Shown here: in pieces, positions 9,769 through 17,617 of the stretch
How positions within the stretch are numbered: position 1 is the stretch's first letter
Layout: each line of letters starts with the position of its first letter
NCBI GenBank assembly: GCA_013288045.1
Contig: JABDCP010000001.1
Span: 75,736-139,735 of the forward strand
DNA: 64,000 nt
From: Candidatus Babelota bacterium
Lineage (GTDB): Bacteria; Babelota; Babeliae; Babelales; Babelaceae
Direction of reading: 5' to 3'
Translations under genes and position numbers: made by a program
The notes under the pieces: model-generated
Databases searched by the model: none
Told to the model about the DNA's origin: nothing
What the model saw: only the letters and a program-made list of their open reading frames with translations

Positions 9769-11362
9769 ACATTTAGGCCATATCGTTTCTGGTTCTCTTA
9801 TTGAAGGACTTACCATGCGAGTAAGTGCTCATACGGCACTTGAGCAACTTAAAACGGGGAAGTTCGTTTCAATTCATGGAGACAACCATCGCTTTTTTTG
9901 TTTAATTACCAATGTAAGTTTAGAAGTAACCCATCCCGATATCTTACTATTCCCTCCAACGGATGAAGAACCGCTCTTAAAAGATCTCTTGCGAACCAAA
10001 GATATCTATGCAACAGCAACGTTACGCCCTATGCTCACGCTCTCTGCTGATGGAATTCCTGCTCCCGTAAAAACAGTCCCTCCTCACTTTGCTCCGGTAA
10101 AAGAGGCAACAGCAAAAGATATTGCTCAGATTTTTGGTGATGAAAAAGATGTAAGTAAGCGCTATTTTAAAATCGGTAACCCTCTTGATATGGATGCTTC
10201 TGTATGCCTTGATCTTGAAAAGCTCACTGAGCGTAGTAACGGCATTTTTGGAAAAACAGGAACCGGTAAAACATTCTTAACTCGCTTAGTACTTGCGGGG
10301 CTTATTCATAATGACAAGGCGGTCAATGTTATCTTTGATATGCATAGTGAATATGGATTACAAGCACGCAAAGAGGGCAACCAAGAATCGTTCGTGAAAG
10401 GCCTTAAAACGCTGTTCCCCGAAAAAGTTGCTATCTTCTCTTTAGACCCTGCATCTACTCGACGTCGTGGCGGCATGCCCGACGTTGAACTTACTCTTTC
10501 ATATAGCTCTATCGCAGTTGAAGATATTGTTTCACTCGATACAGAACTTAATCTTAATCCAACTGCCTATGAAGCAGCTTATTTAATTGCTGCCAAATAT
10601 AAGCAAAACTGGCTTGAAGTCTTTTTAGCACAAGGCGATACGTTGAAGGAGTTTGCACAGGAGATTGGTGCTCATCCTGAATCCATCGCCGCACTGTATC
10701 GAAAGCTTAAAGCTATCGATCGACTTCCTTTTATCACACCATCGGTAGCATCTCAAAGAGATGTTATCACTCAGATGATGGAATACATAGATAAGGGAAT
10801 CTCAATAGTAATTGAGTTTGGTAACTTTACCTCTACCTTCTGCTATCTATTGATAGCAAACATTATTACTCGAAGGCTTCATGCACTCTATATTAAAAAA
10901 ACTGAACAGTTCCTCGGTTCACAAAGAACAGCCGATGAGCCGAAAAAGTTGATGATCACTATCGAAGAGGCTCATAAATTCCTTAATGTCCAAGCAGCAC
11001 GCCAAACTATATTTGGCATCATAGCACGTGAGATGCGAAAATATTACGTATCATTATTAGTCGTTGACCAGCGTCCTTCTGGTATAGATCCAGAAATACT
11101 TTCTCAGATTGGCACTAAGATTGTAGCTCAATTAAATGATGAAAAAGATATCCAAGCTACTCTAACGGGAGTTAATAACGCTGCACAGCTACGCACCGTT
11201 CTTGCCGGCCTTGAAACTAAAAAGCAGGTCATTCTTCTTGGCCATGCTATCGCTATGCCGGTGGTTATCCAAACACGTGAATACGATGAGAAGTTTTATC
11301 TTGCTATGATGCATACTATGGCAGCAAAACCGGTCAAACAGCTCATCGAAGATATCTTTTAA
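9761..11362 (+). CDS. HerA/DUF87-like hexameric ATPase
   Basis: The 533-residue ATPase has an N-terminal beta-barrel region (HAS-barrel-like, about 1-120), Walker A GKTGTGKT (about 164-171), Walker B MITIEEAHKF (about 398-407), and the late motif VVDQRPSGIDPEILSQIGTK typical of HerA/VirB4-like DNA-pumping ATPases. HerA proteins work with nucleases in DNA end processing or with defence partners, and no NurA-like nuclease is adjacent. It overlaps atpC by 8 nt, which suggests co-transcription with the ATP synthase genes, an unexplained link. Its 3' end overlaps the convergent gene by 20 nt. Confidence 0.85.
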   Translation: MNEHLGHIVSGSLIEGLTMRVSAHTALEQLKTGKFVSIHGDNHRFFCLITNVSLEVTHPDILLFPPTDEEPLLKDLLRTKDIYATATLRPMLTLSADGIPAPVKTVPPHFAPVKEATAKDIAQIFGDEKDVSKRYFKIGNPLDMDASVCLDLEKLTERSNGIFGKTGTGKTFLTRLVLAGLIHNDKAVNVIFDMHSEYGLQARKEGNQESFVKGLKTLFPEKVAIFSLDPASTRRRGGMPDVELTLSYSSIAVEDIVSLDTELNLNPTAYEAAYLIAAKYKQNWLEVFLAQGDTLKEFAQEIGAHPESIAALYRKLKAIDRLPFITPSVASQRDVITQMMEYIDKGISIVIEFGNFTSTFCYLLIANIITRRLHALYIKKTEQFLGSQRTADEPKKLMITIEEAHKFLNVQAARQTIFGIIAREMRKYYVSLLVVDQRPSGIDPEILSQIGTKIVAQLNDEKDIQATLTGVNNAAQLRTVLAGLETKKQVILLGHAIAMPVVIQTREYDEKFYLAMMHTMAAKPVKQLIEDIF

Positions 11363-12296
11363 TTGTACGATTCTTTTTATATCTGTTATTGCGTGACGAT
11401 CGGCGAGTAGCAACAAAGCGTTTTGCAGGACTTATTGAAAGATTCTTGCACACATTCTCGATGTAGCTAAATACATCATCTTCATAAGCTGGTTCAGTAG
11501 AGTATGGATAATACATAGGATTAGCATACTCTCTATCACTATCAAGATAGGGCCATCGACGAGGCAATTCAGGGCCAACGAAGCTCGCCCTAGAACTTAC
11601 CGAAAAAGTCTTACAGAGATACTCAATATACTGTACTACATCACTTGATTCATTCACAGGCGCATTCATATTATCAAAAAGATAGAGACCCCGACCTGTT
11701 GCATTCTGATATAATGAAACAAGAACAGCATGATCAACACCTTGGCTCTTTACGTAGCATATAAAATGAATGACCGTTACTGGGTTCTTTGTGAGGTACT
11801 TTTTTATAGACTCAATAGTACCCTTCTGCTTTTGCAAAACTGCTGCATCCATGCGGCGATTAATCTCTGCCTGAGAAGACCCTGCAGGATAGGAAATCCT
11901 TACGGACTCAGAAATCAAAAACTCAACTTGCTTTGTCTTTTTGCCCCTATACAGGTCGTACGTGGGCATGAGCTTAAGAATATTGCGAGCAAGATGCTGT
12001 ATATCGGTATTGGTACTAGCCTGTAGAGGATCTAATCTTTTATTTTGTACATAGGGAAGAACCTTATCTTCAAAGGTTTCATACTTATATGCCTTATTTT
12101 GAAAGCTACACTTCTGCTGAAAGTTCGCTGCATTAAAAAGGCAATTATAGCCGCAGCTGAAGGCATCAAGTTGCTTAGTTTTCATGTAATGGACCGCCTT
12201 TGAAGCTAGCTTACGGGGCAAGGGAAGCTCCTGGCCGCAGCAAGACAAGAAGCTCAGGGCCATGAGAAGAAACGCACAAATTCGTGATACAAACAT
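11343..12296 (-). CDS. Exported protein with possible papain-like protease triad
   Basis: The start at 12296 is chosen because GGAGG lies 5 nt upstream and the protein then opens with a signal peptide (MFVSRICAFLLMALSFLSCC). LSFLSC could be a lipobox. A Cys-Gly motif at the start of a helix (DAFSCGYNCLFNAA, Cys48), a His in GVDHAVLVSLY (His189) and an Asp/Asn in LYLFDNMN (208-209) occur in the order and spacing of papain-fold cysteine peptidases. The C terminus (RRSSRNNRYKKNRT) is strongly basic. I recognise no named family, so peptidase activity is an inference. It has 317 residues, is convergent with the HerA-like gene and is transcribed alone. Confidence 0.65.
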   Translation of the reverse strand: MFVSRICAFLLMALSFLSCCGQELPLPRKLASKAVHYMKTKQLDAFSCGYNCLFNAANFQQKCSFQNKAYKYETFEDKVLPYVQNKRLDPLQASTNTDIQHLARNILKLMPTYDLYRGKKTKQVEFLISESVRISYPAGSSQAEINRRMDAAVLQKQKGTIESIKKYLTKNPVTVIHFICYVKSQGVDHAVLVSLYQNATGRGLYLFDNMNAPVNESSDVVQYIEYLCKTFSVSSRASFVGPELPRRWPYLDSDREYANPMYYPYSTEPAYEDDVFSYIENVCKNLSISPAKRFVATRRSSRNNRYKKNRTIKRYLR

Positions 12297-12366
12297 AGGA
12301 CCTCCGTTACATATGGGTTCATGAGAAAGTGTACTACAGATCTCCTTATTTGAAAAAACCCCCCTT

Positions 12367-13005
12367 GTGTACCCAACATATACGCGATACACTATTCAAA
12401 TGGAAACCGTACGTCCACTCATTACAAAAGCACTTGCTCTTATCCCAGCCACCGATGGTGCTGTTGCGATAGACTTTGGCATTGGAACTGGAGAAGAAAC
12501 AGGCGCCCTGCTTCATCATGGCTATTCAGTGATTGCTATTGATAATTTTAAGGAGTTTCTCGACGAAGTGCGCTTACGAAAAGACGTTCAGCCGCACCTT
12601 ACTCGATTATTTACCATACAGGCTAATTTCGAAGAACTCGACTGGAGACCCATTCCACCAGTTGACCTTTTTGTCGCCTCATTTTCGCTCTGTTTTATAC
12701 AACCAGAAAAGTTTCAGAGTATATGGCACCATATCGTCAAGCAGATCAAACCTGGTGGTTATTTCATAGGGGAACTCTACACCCATCTTCAAAGAAATAC
12801 TCAAATTGACGGTTTCTTTACCGAAGAAAGCTCTGAGTTAATTCCCTTGTTTACTGAAAAAGAGCTTCGAGAGCTTTTAAAAGATTTTGAGAGTATCTAC
12901 TTTGCCGAAGCCAAAGAGCTGTACGAAGTACAGGATACTGGACATTCTGAAGACGGAACTATCTATTCTGTTATTGCTCGAAGAAAAGAGCTCTTTTCTT
13001 CATGA
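12367..13005 (+). CDS. SAM-dependent class I methyltransferase
   Basis: The 212-residue protein has the Rossmann-fold SAM motif I AIDFGIGTGEETG, an acidic residue after strand 2 (VIAIDN), a motif like FVASFSLCFI, and KPGGYFIGELY (post-motif), as in TehB/UbiE-type methyltransferases. The substrate is unknown. The GTG at 12367 and the ATG at 12400 are both possible starts and neither has a clear ribosome-binding site. A run of six C residues precedes the GTG. The gene is divergent from the exported-protein gene and ends 77 nt before the amino-acid transporter operon. Confidence 0.8.
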   Translation: MYPTYTRYTIQMETVRPLITKALALIPATDGAVAIDFGIGTGEETGALLHHGYSVIAIDNFKEFLDEVRLRKDVQPHLTRLFTIQANFEELDWRPIPPVDLFVASFSLCFIQPEKFQSIWHHIVKQIKPGGYFIGELYTHLQRNTQIDGFFTEESSELIPLFTEKELRELLKDFESIYFAEAKELYEVQDTGHSEDGTIYSVIARRKELFSS

Positions 13006-13008
13006 TAT

Positions 13009-13037
13009 TTGCAGCTCAGCTTACTCTGAGCTATACT
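13009..13037 (+). promoter_or_regulatory. Promoter of amino-acid ABC operon with palindrome in the spacer
   Basis: TTGCAG at 13009-13014 and TATACT at 13032-13037 are 17 nt apart. The spacer contains AGCTCAG at 13013-13019 and its reverse complement CTGAGCT at 13026-13032, a perfect 7-bp dyad with a 6-nt centre. A repressor bound there would block RNA polymerase. Ligand-dependent control of the transporter is inferred. Confidence 0.55.
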
Positions 13038-13082
13038 GCTTTCAGCTTCATTCAGTACAACATCCACCTAAGGACGTAACCT

Positions 13083-13856
13083 ATGAAAAAAATACTCGGC
13101 ACACTTGCGTTACTCATTGCAGCAGCTGGCTTCTTATTTTGGTACCGGTCTACAAGTGACGTCAAGCCTCTAAGCCAAGTTCTCATCGTAGGAACGAGCG
13201 CTGATTTTCCACCTTTTTCTTTTAGAAGCCCCGAGGATGACCAAATTGTTGGTTTTGATATTGATGTGATTAAAGAGGTTGCTAAACGACTTTCACTTGA
13301 GATTGAGATTCAAGATAAACCATTTGGTACGTTAATACCTCAAATTGAGCTTGGCCAAATTCATGTAATTGCCGCAGGAATGACACCAACTCCTGAACGG
13401 GCAAAACGTGTTCACTTTACAAAATCATATCTCTCAGGTAACCCACTACTCATCGTCACCAAATCTTCATCAGATATCCAAGGGCTTGAAGATCTTAAAT
13501 TGAAAGAGGTCATTGTAAACACCGGATATACAGCAGAAACCTACATGACCTCACTCATGTCCTCAATGGCCATTATGGAGCTCCTGCGCTTACCCCGCGT
13601 TACCGATGCCTTAACAGCTCTTGAGTACGACAAAGCTGATGCTTTTGTAACGGCAGCATTTACTTTACAGCCTTACATAAAAGAAGGTGACACTCGCTTT
13701 AAGGTACATGTGATCCCTCAGACGGATGAAGAAAATGCCCTTGCGATATCTAAGCATCTTCCTGAAGAGTTTGTTCAAAAAGTACAGAAAGCACTTGATG
13801 ATATGGAAGCTGATGGTACCCTTGCAGCTCTCAAGAAGAAGTGGAACGTACTATGA
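13083..13856 (+). CDS. Amino-acid ABC transporter substrate-binding protein
   Basis: The 257-residue protein starts with a hydrophobic signal or anchor (residues 4-20) and continues as a family 3 solute-binding protein. Typical motifs are GTSADFPPFSF, VGFDIDVIKEVAKRL, AAGMTPTPERAKRVHFTKSY and GTLAALKKKWNVL at the end. Such proteins capture polar amino acids in the periplasm and deliver them to an ArtQM/GlnP-like permease. The gene overlaps the permease gene by 4 nt (ATGA). For a host-dependent bacterium this would be an amino-acid import route. Confidence 0.93.
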   Translation: MKKILGTLALLIAAAGFLFWYRSTSDVKPLSQVLIVGTSADFPPFSFRSPEDDQIVGFDIDVIKEVAKRLSLEIEIQDKPFGTLIPQIELGQIHVIAAGMTPTPERAKRVHFTKSYLSGNPLLIVTKSSSDIQGLEDLKLKEVIVNTGYTAETYMTSLMSSMAIMELLRLPRVTDALTALEYDKADAFVTAAFTLQPYIKEGDTRFKVHVIPQTDEENALAISKHLPEEFVQKVQKALDDMEADGTLAALKKKWNVL

Positions 13857-14515
13857 TCGATCTCGCTCTTATTACCTCAGCAGCACCACAGCTTCTTAGG
13901 GGAGTCTTAGTTACCCTGCAAATAGCCTTCTGTGGCTCACTACTTGGATTTTTTGGAGGTACACTTCTTGGTATAGCTCAAACAGGCTCTTCAAAGCTTC
14001 TGCGTTTCTTGGTTACGATGTATGTAACTATCATCCGCGGTACACCTATGCTGCTCCAGATTATGTTCTTTTTTCTTATGTTACCAAACCTAGGCATCCA
14101 TATAGCGCCTTTACCAACCGCCATTATAGCTATTGGCTTAAATAGCAGTGCCTATATCAGCCAAATTGTTCGTTCAGGAATCACTTCAGTTTCACAAGGA
14201 CAGATCGAAGCTGCAACAACGCTTGGCTTATCACGCTATGATATCACACGCTATATCGTTCTTCCTCAAGCATTGAGAATAGTTCTACCTGCCTTAGGAA
14301 ATGAATTTATTACGCTCATTAAAGATTCAAGTTTAGCATCTACTATTGGAGTTCTTGAGCTGTATAAGCGCGGCGAAATCTTTGTTTCCCAGTCCTATAA
14401 TGCCTTGGGAGTATACACCCTGGTGGGACTTCTCTATCTTTTAATAACCTCAGTAGTATCATTACTCTTTTTAAAGCTCGAACATTCTTATCGTAAAAAA
14501 CATGCTAGAAATTAA
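13853..14515 (+). CDS. Amino-acid ABC transporter permease
   Basis: The 220-residue protein has about five membrane helices. It carries the polar amino-acid permease pattern RGTPMLLQIMFFF and the EAA loop (IEAATTLGLSRYDITRYIVLPQALRIVLPALGNEFITLIKDSSLAS), typical of HisM/GlnP/ArtQ. The start at 13853 forms an ATGA overlap with the binding-protein stop, and a GTG 12 nt upstream is less likely. A single permease gene implies a homodimeric channel. Its end overlaps the ATPase gene by 14 nt. Confidence 0.93.
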   Translation: MIDLALITSAAPQLLRGVLVTLQIAFCGSLLGFFGGTLLGIAQTGSSKLLRFLVTMYVTIIRGTPMLLQIMFFFLMLPNLGIHIAPLPTAIIAIGLNSSAYISQIVRSGITSVSQGQIEAATTLGLSRYDITRYIVLPQALRIVLPALGNEFITLIKDSSLASTIGVLELYKRGEIFVSQSYNALGVYTLVGLLYLLITSVVSLLFLKLEHSYRKKHARN

Positions 14516-15206
14516 AAAGCTCACCAAGTGCTTTGGTTCCCAAAAAATACTTAATGAGATTACTCTTGCAGTTAAACCAGGAGAAATCGCCTTCCTATTA
14601 GGCCCCTCAGGAGTTGGGAAGTCTACCCTTTTGCGTGTCCTTAACAATCTTGAAACGATTGACGAAGGTACGCTTTTACTTGATGGAGCACCACTCAAGC
14701 CGCATGATGTAGGCATGGTGTTTCAGCAGTTCAATCTCTTTGATCATATGACCGTAGAAACTAATATTACATTTTCGCTGATTAAAGCAGCAGGTAAGAC
14801 TCCCCAAGAAGCTCAGCTCATCGCACATGATCTTCTTACCCGTTATGGCCTTTCAGATAAAGCATTACTCTATCCAAGCCATCTTTCTGGAGGACAAAAG
14901 CAGCGACTTGCTATCGCACGCTCACTCGCTATGAAGCCCCGAGTTATCTGTTTAGACGAACCAACTTCTGCCTTAGATCCGATGCTTACTAACTATGTCG
15001 CACAGACCATACAAGACCTTGCAAAAGATGGCTATGTGGTGCTCGTTGCATCGCATGATATTGGGTTGCTTAACAAGCTTGGCTGCACTATTTATCTTAT
15101 GAAAACAAAGGGAGAAATTGCCCAAATAGCTAAGAGTTCTGATTTTGAAAAAAATCCTGCTAACTACCCTCTCATTAAAAAGTTTATAGAAGGACATCAG
15201 GAGTAA
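14502..15206 (+). CDS. Amino-acid ABC transporter ATPase
   Basis: The 234-residue ATPase has Walker A GPSGVGKST (about 32-40), Q-loop VFQQFNLF, signature LSGGQKQR, Walker B VICLDEP followed by TSALDP, and the switch His in SHD. This is the GlnQ/ArtP/HisP type that powers polar amino-acid import. It is the last gene of the three-gene operon and overlaps the permease by 14 nt. A rho-independent terminator follows at 15339-15374. Confidence 0.94.
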   Translation: MLEIKKLTKCFGSQKILNEITLAVKPGEIAFLLGPSGVGKSTLLRVLNNLETIDEGTLLLDGAPLKPHDVGMVFQQFNLFDHMTVETNITFSLIKAAGKTPQEAQLIAHDLLTRYGLSDKALLYPSHLSGGQKQRLAIARSLAMKPRVICLDEPTSALDPMLTNYVAQTIQDLAKDGYVVLVASHDIGLLNKLGCTIYLMKTKGEIAQIAKSSDFEKNPANYPLIKKFIEGHQE

Positions 15207-15304
15207 TATCTTGTATTTCACAAAAGTCTTTCTGAAATATTTGACCTTTTTGAAATTAACTGTTAGTCTTGCTTCTTAGTAAATAGAAATGACATTATTG
15301 TCCC

Positions 15305-15326
15305 CGAACAATATTCGTATTGTTCG
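15305..15326 (+). other. UUCG-capped hairpin after the ABC operon
   Basis: CGAACAATA at 15305-15313 pairs with TATTGTTCG at 15318-15326 through nine perfect base pairs capped by TTCG, a very stable RNA tetraloop. It is not followed by a T run, so it is not itself an intrinsic terminator. It may protect the mRNA 3' end from exonucleases. Confidence 0.6.
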
Positions 15327-15334
15327 TGTCCCCC

Positions 15335-15661
15335 CTAACCCTTCAGCTTTACAAAGTTGAAGGGCTTTTTTTTTAGAGCACTTTTTTGATCAGCTAACAC
15401 AATATGATGGATCCCATTGCTATCTGTCAGCGTAATACCATGAGAGCTGATACTGACGACTTCATACTCTCGGTATCTCTCATGAACTCGTAAGAGCAAG
15501 AACACGCCATCAAGGTATACGCGTGCAAAATACTCCTGATTATTAAGACAGCCGATGCTTACGCAGGCAATCACCTGAAAGTCATCGCCATATAAAAAAG
15601 GGTTCCTGTGGACAGCCACCAGCGAGAATGCCCACAGTACACCAAGAGCAAGAACCTTCAT
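15335..15661 (-). CDS. Small exported protein, possibly PilP/GspC-like
   Basis: The 108-residue protein begins with a hydrophobic signal (MKVLALGVLWAFSLVAV). It then contains a short beta-rich segment (VSIGCLNNQEYFARVYLDGVFLLLRVHERYREYEVVSISSHGITLTDSNGIHHIVLAD split by turns) that resembles the small beta domain of PilP/GspC (…VGD.v.g..v..I....v.l...g). It overlaps the PilO-like gene by 4 nt (ATGA). The gene order, PilO-like then PilP-like, supports a pilus or secretion alignment complex. The assignment is inferred from architecture and context only. Confidence 0.55.
   Translation of the reverse strand: MKVLALGVLWAFSLVAVHRNPFLYGDDFQVIACVSIGCLNNQEYFARVYLDGVFLLLRVHERYREYEVVSISSHGITLTDSNGIHHIVLADQKSALKKKPFNFVKLKG
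15339..15374 (+). terminator. Rho-independent terminator of the amino-acid ABC operon
   Basis: CCCTTCAGCTTT at 15339-15350 pairs with AAAGTTGAAGGG at 15353-15364 (11 to 12 bp, one G-U) and is followed by C and nine T residues. The hairpin lies inside the last codons of the opposing PilP-like gene, so the terminator is shared with coding sequence. Confidence 0.85.
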
Positions 15662-16215
15662 CGTGACTCCTTAGGGGAAGATTCCTTACATGCACCAGCA
15701 TAAACACCAAATGTACCGCTCAAAAGCAATCCTTCTGACCGTTGAGTAATAGTACATTCACCACATCGGACACTTTCTGAAGATAGGAATGCATAGAGAT
15801 CCTCATATGACCCAAGAAGTTCGCAGACAACCATTTGTTCAACAACATACCGATACTCTCTAGGAGGTTCATTTTTGTACTGTATAAATTGTAGATTGTT
15901 CCTATGAATGGCTCTCATGCAGGAACCTAAGGCCTCCGCTATCGTGAAGGGCAAGTTTTGCCGAGTAAAAGACTGATGTAGGTCTGATAGTTTTTGCTTA
16001 ATGAGATGTGCGTGCTGCATTCTTTTCTGCAGTAGTGCAATACGTTTTTGAAGCTGCATTGTATGCTGCCTCTGAATACTCATTTCTTGGTGAAGAGGGC
16101 ATAAGCCCCATACATACCAAGAACCCACAATGCTTCCAAAAAAAAGAAGAGCACCAAGAGCAAGATACGTATCGGAAACTGCCGTAATATACGACCCCAA
16201 AAATTGGTACTTCAT
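15658..16215 (-). CDS. Inner-membrane protein, PilO/GspM-like
   Basis: The 185-residue protein has one N-terminal membrane helix (about 15-37), a Gln/Lys-rich coiled-coil segment (about 45-85) and a C-terminal alpha/beta domain (…YVVEQMVVCELLGSYEDLYAFLSSE… and GLLLSGTFGVYAG) with the pattern of PilO/GspM. These proteins link the cytoplasmic platform to the secretin. A second PilO/GspM-like protein lies in the main secretion operon (37685-38230), so this may belong to a separate machine. It sits 36 nt after the M23 peptidase gene. Confidence 0.55.
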   Translation of the reverse strand: MKYQFLGSYITAVSDTYLALGALLFFGSIVGSWYVWGLCPLHQEMSIQRQHTMQLQKRIALLQKRMQHAHLIKQKLSDLHQSFTRQNLPFTIAEALGSCMRAIHRNNLQFIQYKNEPPREYRYVVEQMVVCELLGSYEDLYAFLSSESVRCGECTITQRSEGLLLSGTFGVYAGACKESSPKESR

Positions 16216-16251
16216 AGTAACCAGTTCGGGCGAGGAAGTTGTTCTAGCTTC

Positions 16252-17463
16252 TTAGAAAGTTGGCTTTGTCCACTCGAGAGGTTCTACAGGTACGGTATTA
16301 ACGCGCATTTCCCAATGTAGATGATACCCTGTTGCATAGCCGGTTTTACCAACCGTACCTACCGGTTTACCTTTTTTGATACGATCTCCAACCTTAATAT
16401 CAGCAAATTCATCGAGATGGAAAAAGAGTGACATAAGTCCATAGCCATGATCTATTGCTATCGTATTGCCACTATGGGCATACCTGTCCCTGATCACGAC
16501 AATCCCCTCTTGGGGAGCCCAGACGACACTTTTCGGTGTGGCTATCAAATCGAGAGCTTTATGCTGACACAAACCACGTTCTTGCGTTGCACGGATCACC
16601 CCAAAATCTGAGGTGATTTGCGTTGTATCCTTAAGCTCTAAAGGTACAATAAAGTGGCCATGCCAAAGCTTATGCTGAGGAGACTTTTTGGTGAGCTCAA
16701 CTATTGCATCTTCAAGCTCTTTTTCAGGACGACCGAGACTATTTTCTTCCTGAATCTTTTGCTTATCTACCCGTATTGTCTGCTTTTTAAAAGGGAAAGC
16801 AACTATAGTAAACTTACCTTCAAGAAGCATCGAATTGCCTGCCCAATCAGTTATTTCTATGGTGTAGGGATACTCTTGAGGAAGTTCTTCACATTCAAGC
16901 GGTACAAAGCATTCGTAGATCAGACCTCTGTTAGACTGTAAATAACAAGGATATGATGCTGAAAGCGTCTTAATCTGAGCTTCTCGTATCTCCTTATTCG
17001 TTTGGAACTCTACATGAAGGGTATGGCCCTGATACACACGTCCGTCAAATTCATTTTTGGTGAGAGTCGCTTGTAGTGGTAAGGTATCAACGTGAAAAGA
17101 AAGTTCGAGGATAGTTTTCGGTTGTTCCTGATTTGAACTGACCATTTCAGCAACCAGTGTATGAGCTCCTTCCCCAAGCTCTTTAACTACAAGGGTCAGA
17201 GGCTCCGTAAAGGCTCTTTTTCCCAAAGAAACAGGCTTCATAAGGGGCTCGCCATCAAGAGAAACCTGTAAGGATTCTATTTTAGATCCATCAGAGCCTT
17301 TAATCGTTATTTCTGTATCTTTCGAAATGCCACTTCCTGGTTCTATACCAAGAATCTCTAAAGATGGGGACACATTACGTGAAAGGCTTTCATAATAACG
17401 CCATCCAAAATACCCACCTACGAGAAGAATGCCCAGAAATAACGCTGCTTTTATATATGACAT
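16252..17463 (-). CDS. Membrane-anchored M23 metallopeptidase
   Basis: The 403-residue protein has an N-terminal membrane anchor (about 4-22), two or three Ig-like beta domains (about 30-240) and a C-terminal LytM/M23 domain. The zinc ligands are visible as HKALD (His301, Asp305) and HLH (His381, His383). M23 enzymes cleave peptidoglycan cross-bridges. The Ig-like region (…GISKDTEITIKGSDGSKIESLQVSLDG…) probably places the enzyme in the periplasm. It leads a minus-strand group with PilO- and PilP-like genes, so it may open peptidoglycan for that machine. AAGGAAA precedes the ATG by 8 nt. Confidence 0.9.
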   Translation of the reverse strand: MSYIKAALFLGILLVGGYFGWRYYESLSRNVSPSLEILGIEPGSGISKDTEITIKGSDGSKIESLQVSLDGEPLMKPVSLGKRAFTEPLTLVVKELGEGAHTLVAEMVSSNQEQPKTILELSFHVDTLPLQATLTKNEFDGRVYQGHTLHVEFQTNKEIREAQIKTLSASYPCYLQSNRGLIYECFVPLECEELPQEYPYTIEITDWAGNSMLLEGKFTIVAFPFKKQTIRVDKQKIQEENSLGRPEKELEDAIVELTKKSPQHKLWHGHFIVPLELKDTTQITSDFGVIRATQERGLCQHKALDLIATPKSVVWAPQEGIVVIRDRYAHSGNTIAIDHGYGLMSLFFHLDEFADIKVGDRIKKGKPVGTVGKTGYATGYHLHWEMRVNTVPVEPLEWTKPTF

Positions 17464-17548
17464 GCTTAGTTTCCTTATAATGTAACGTCAGAGAACAGTA
17501 TCAAGTATAGCTCATTCAAAAGAGCTCGTAAACAAAGAAGTATATATT

Positions 17549-17573
17549 CAAATGGCCATTTGTGTGCTATACT
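17549..17573 (+). promoter_or_regulatory. uvrC promoter with palindrome upstream of the -10
   Basis: An extended -10, TGC TATACT (17565-17573), has no good -35. Immediately upstream lies CAAATGGCCATTTG (17549-17562), a perfect 14-bp palindrome in the spacer region. Transcription would start near 17580, which rules out the ATG at 17552 and supports the start at 17618. The palindrome could be an operator, for example for a DNA-damage repressor, but no known consensus is matched. Confidence 0.5.
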
Positions 17574-17617
17574 TTTACCATGAATTAAAAAGACTGTATA
17601 AAAAAACACTTACGATA

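Noticed and set aside
12354-12364. Run of six C before the methyltransferase start as a phase-variable tract
   Set aside because: It is short and lies in non-coding sequence, and the frame does not depend on it.
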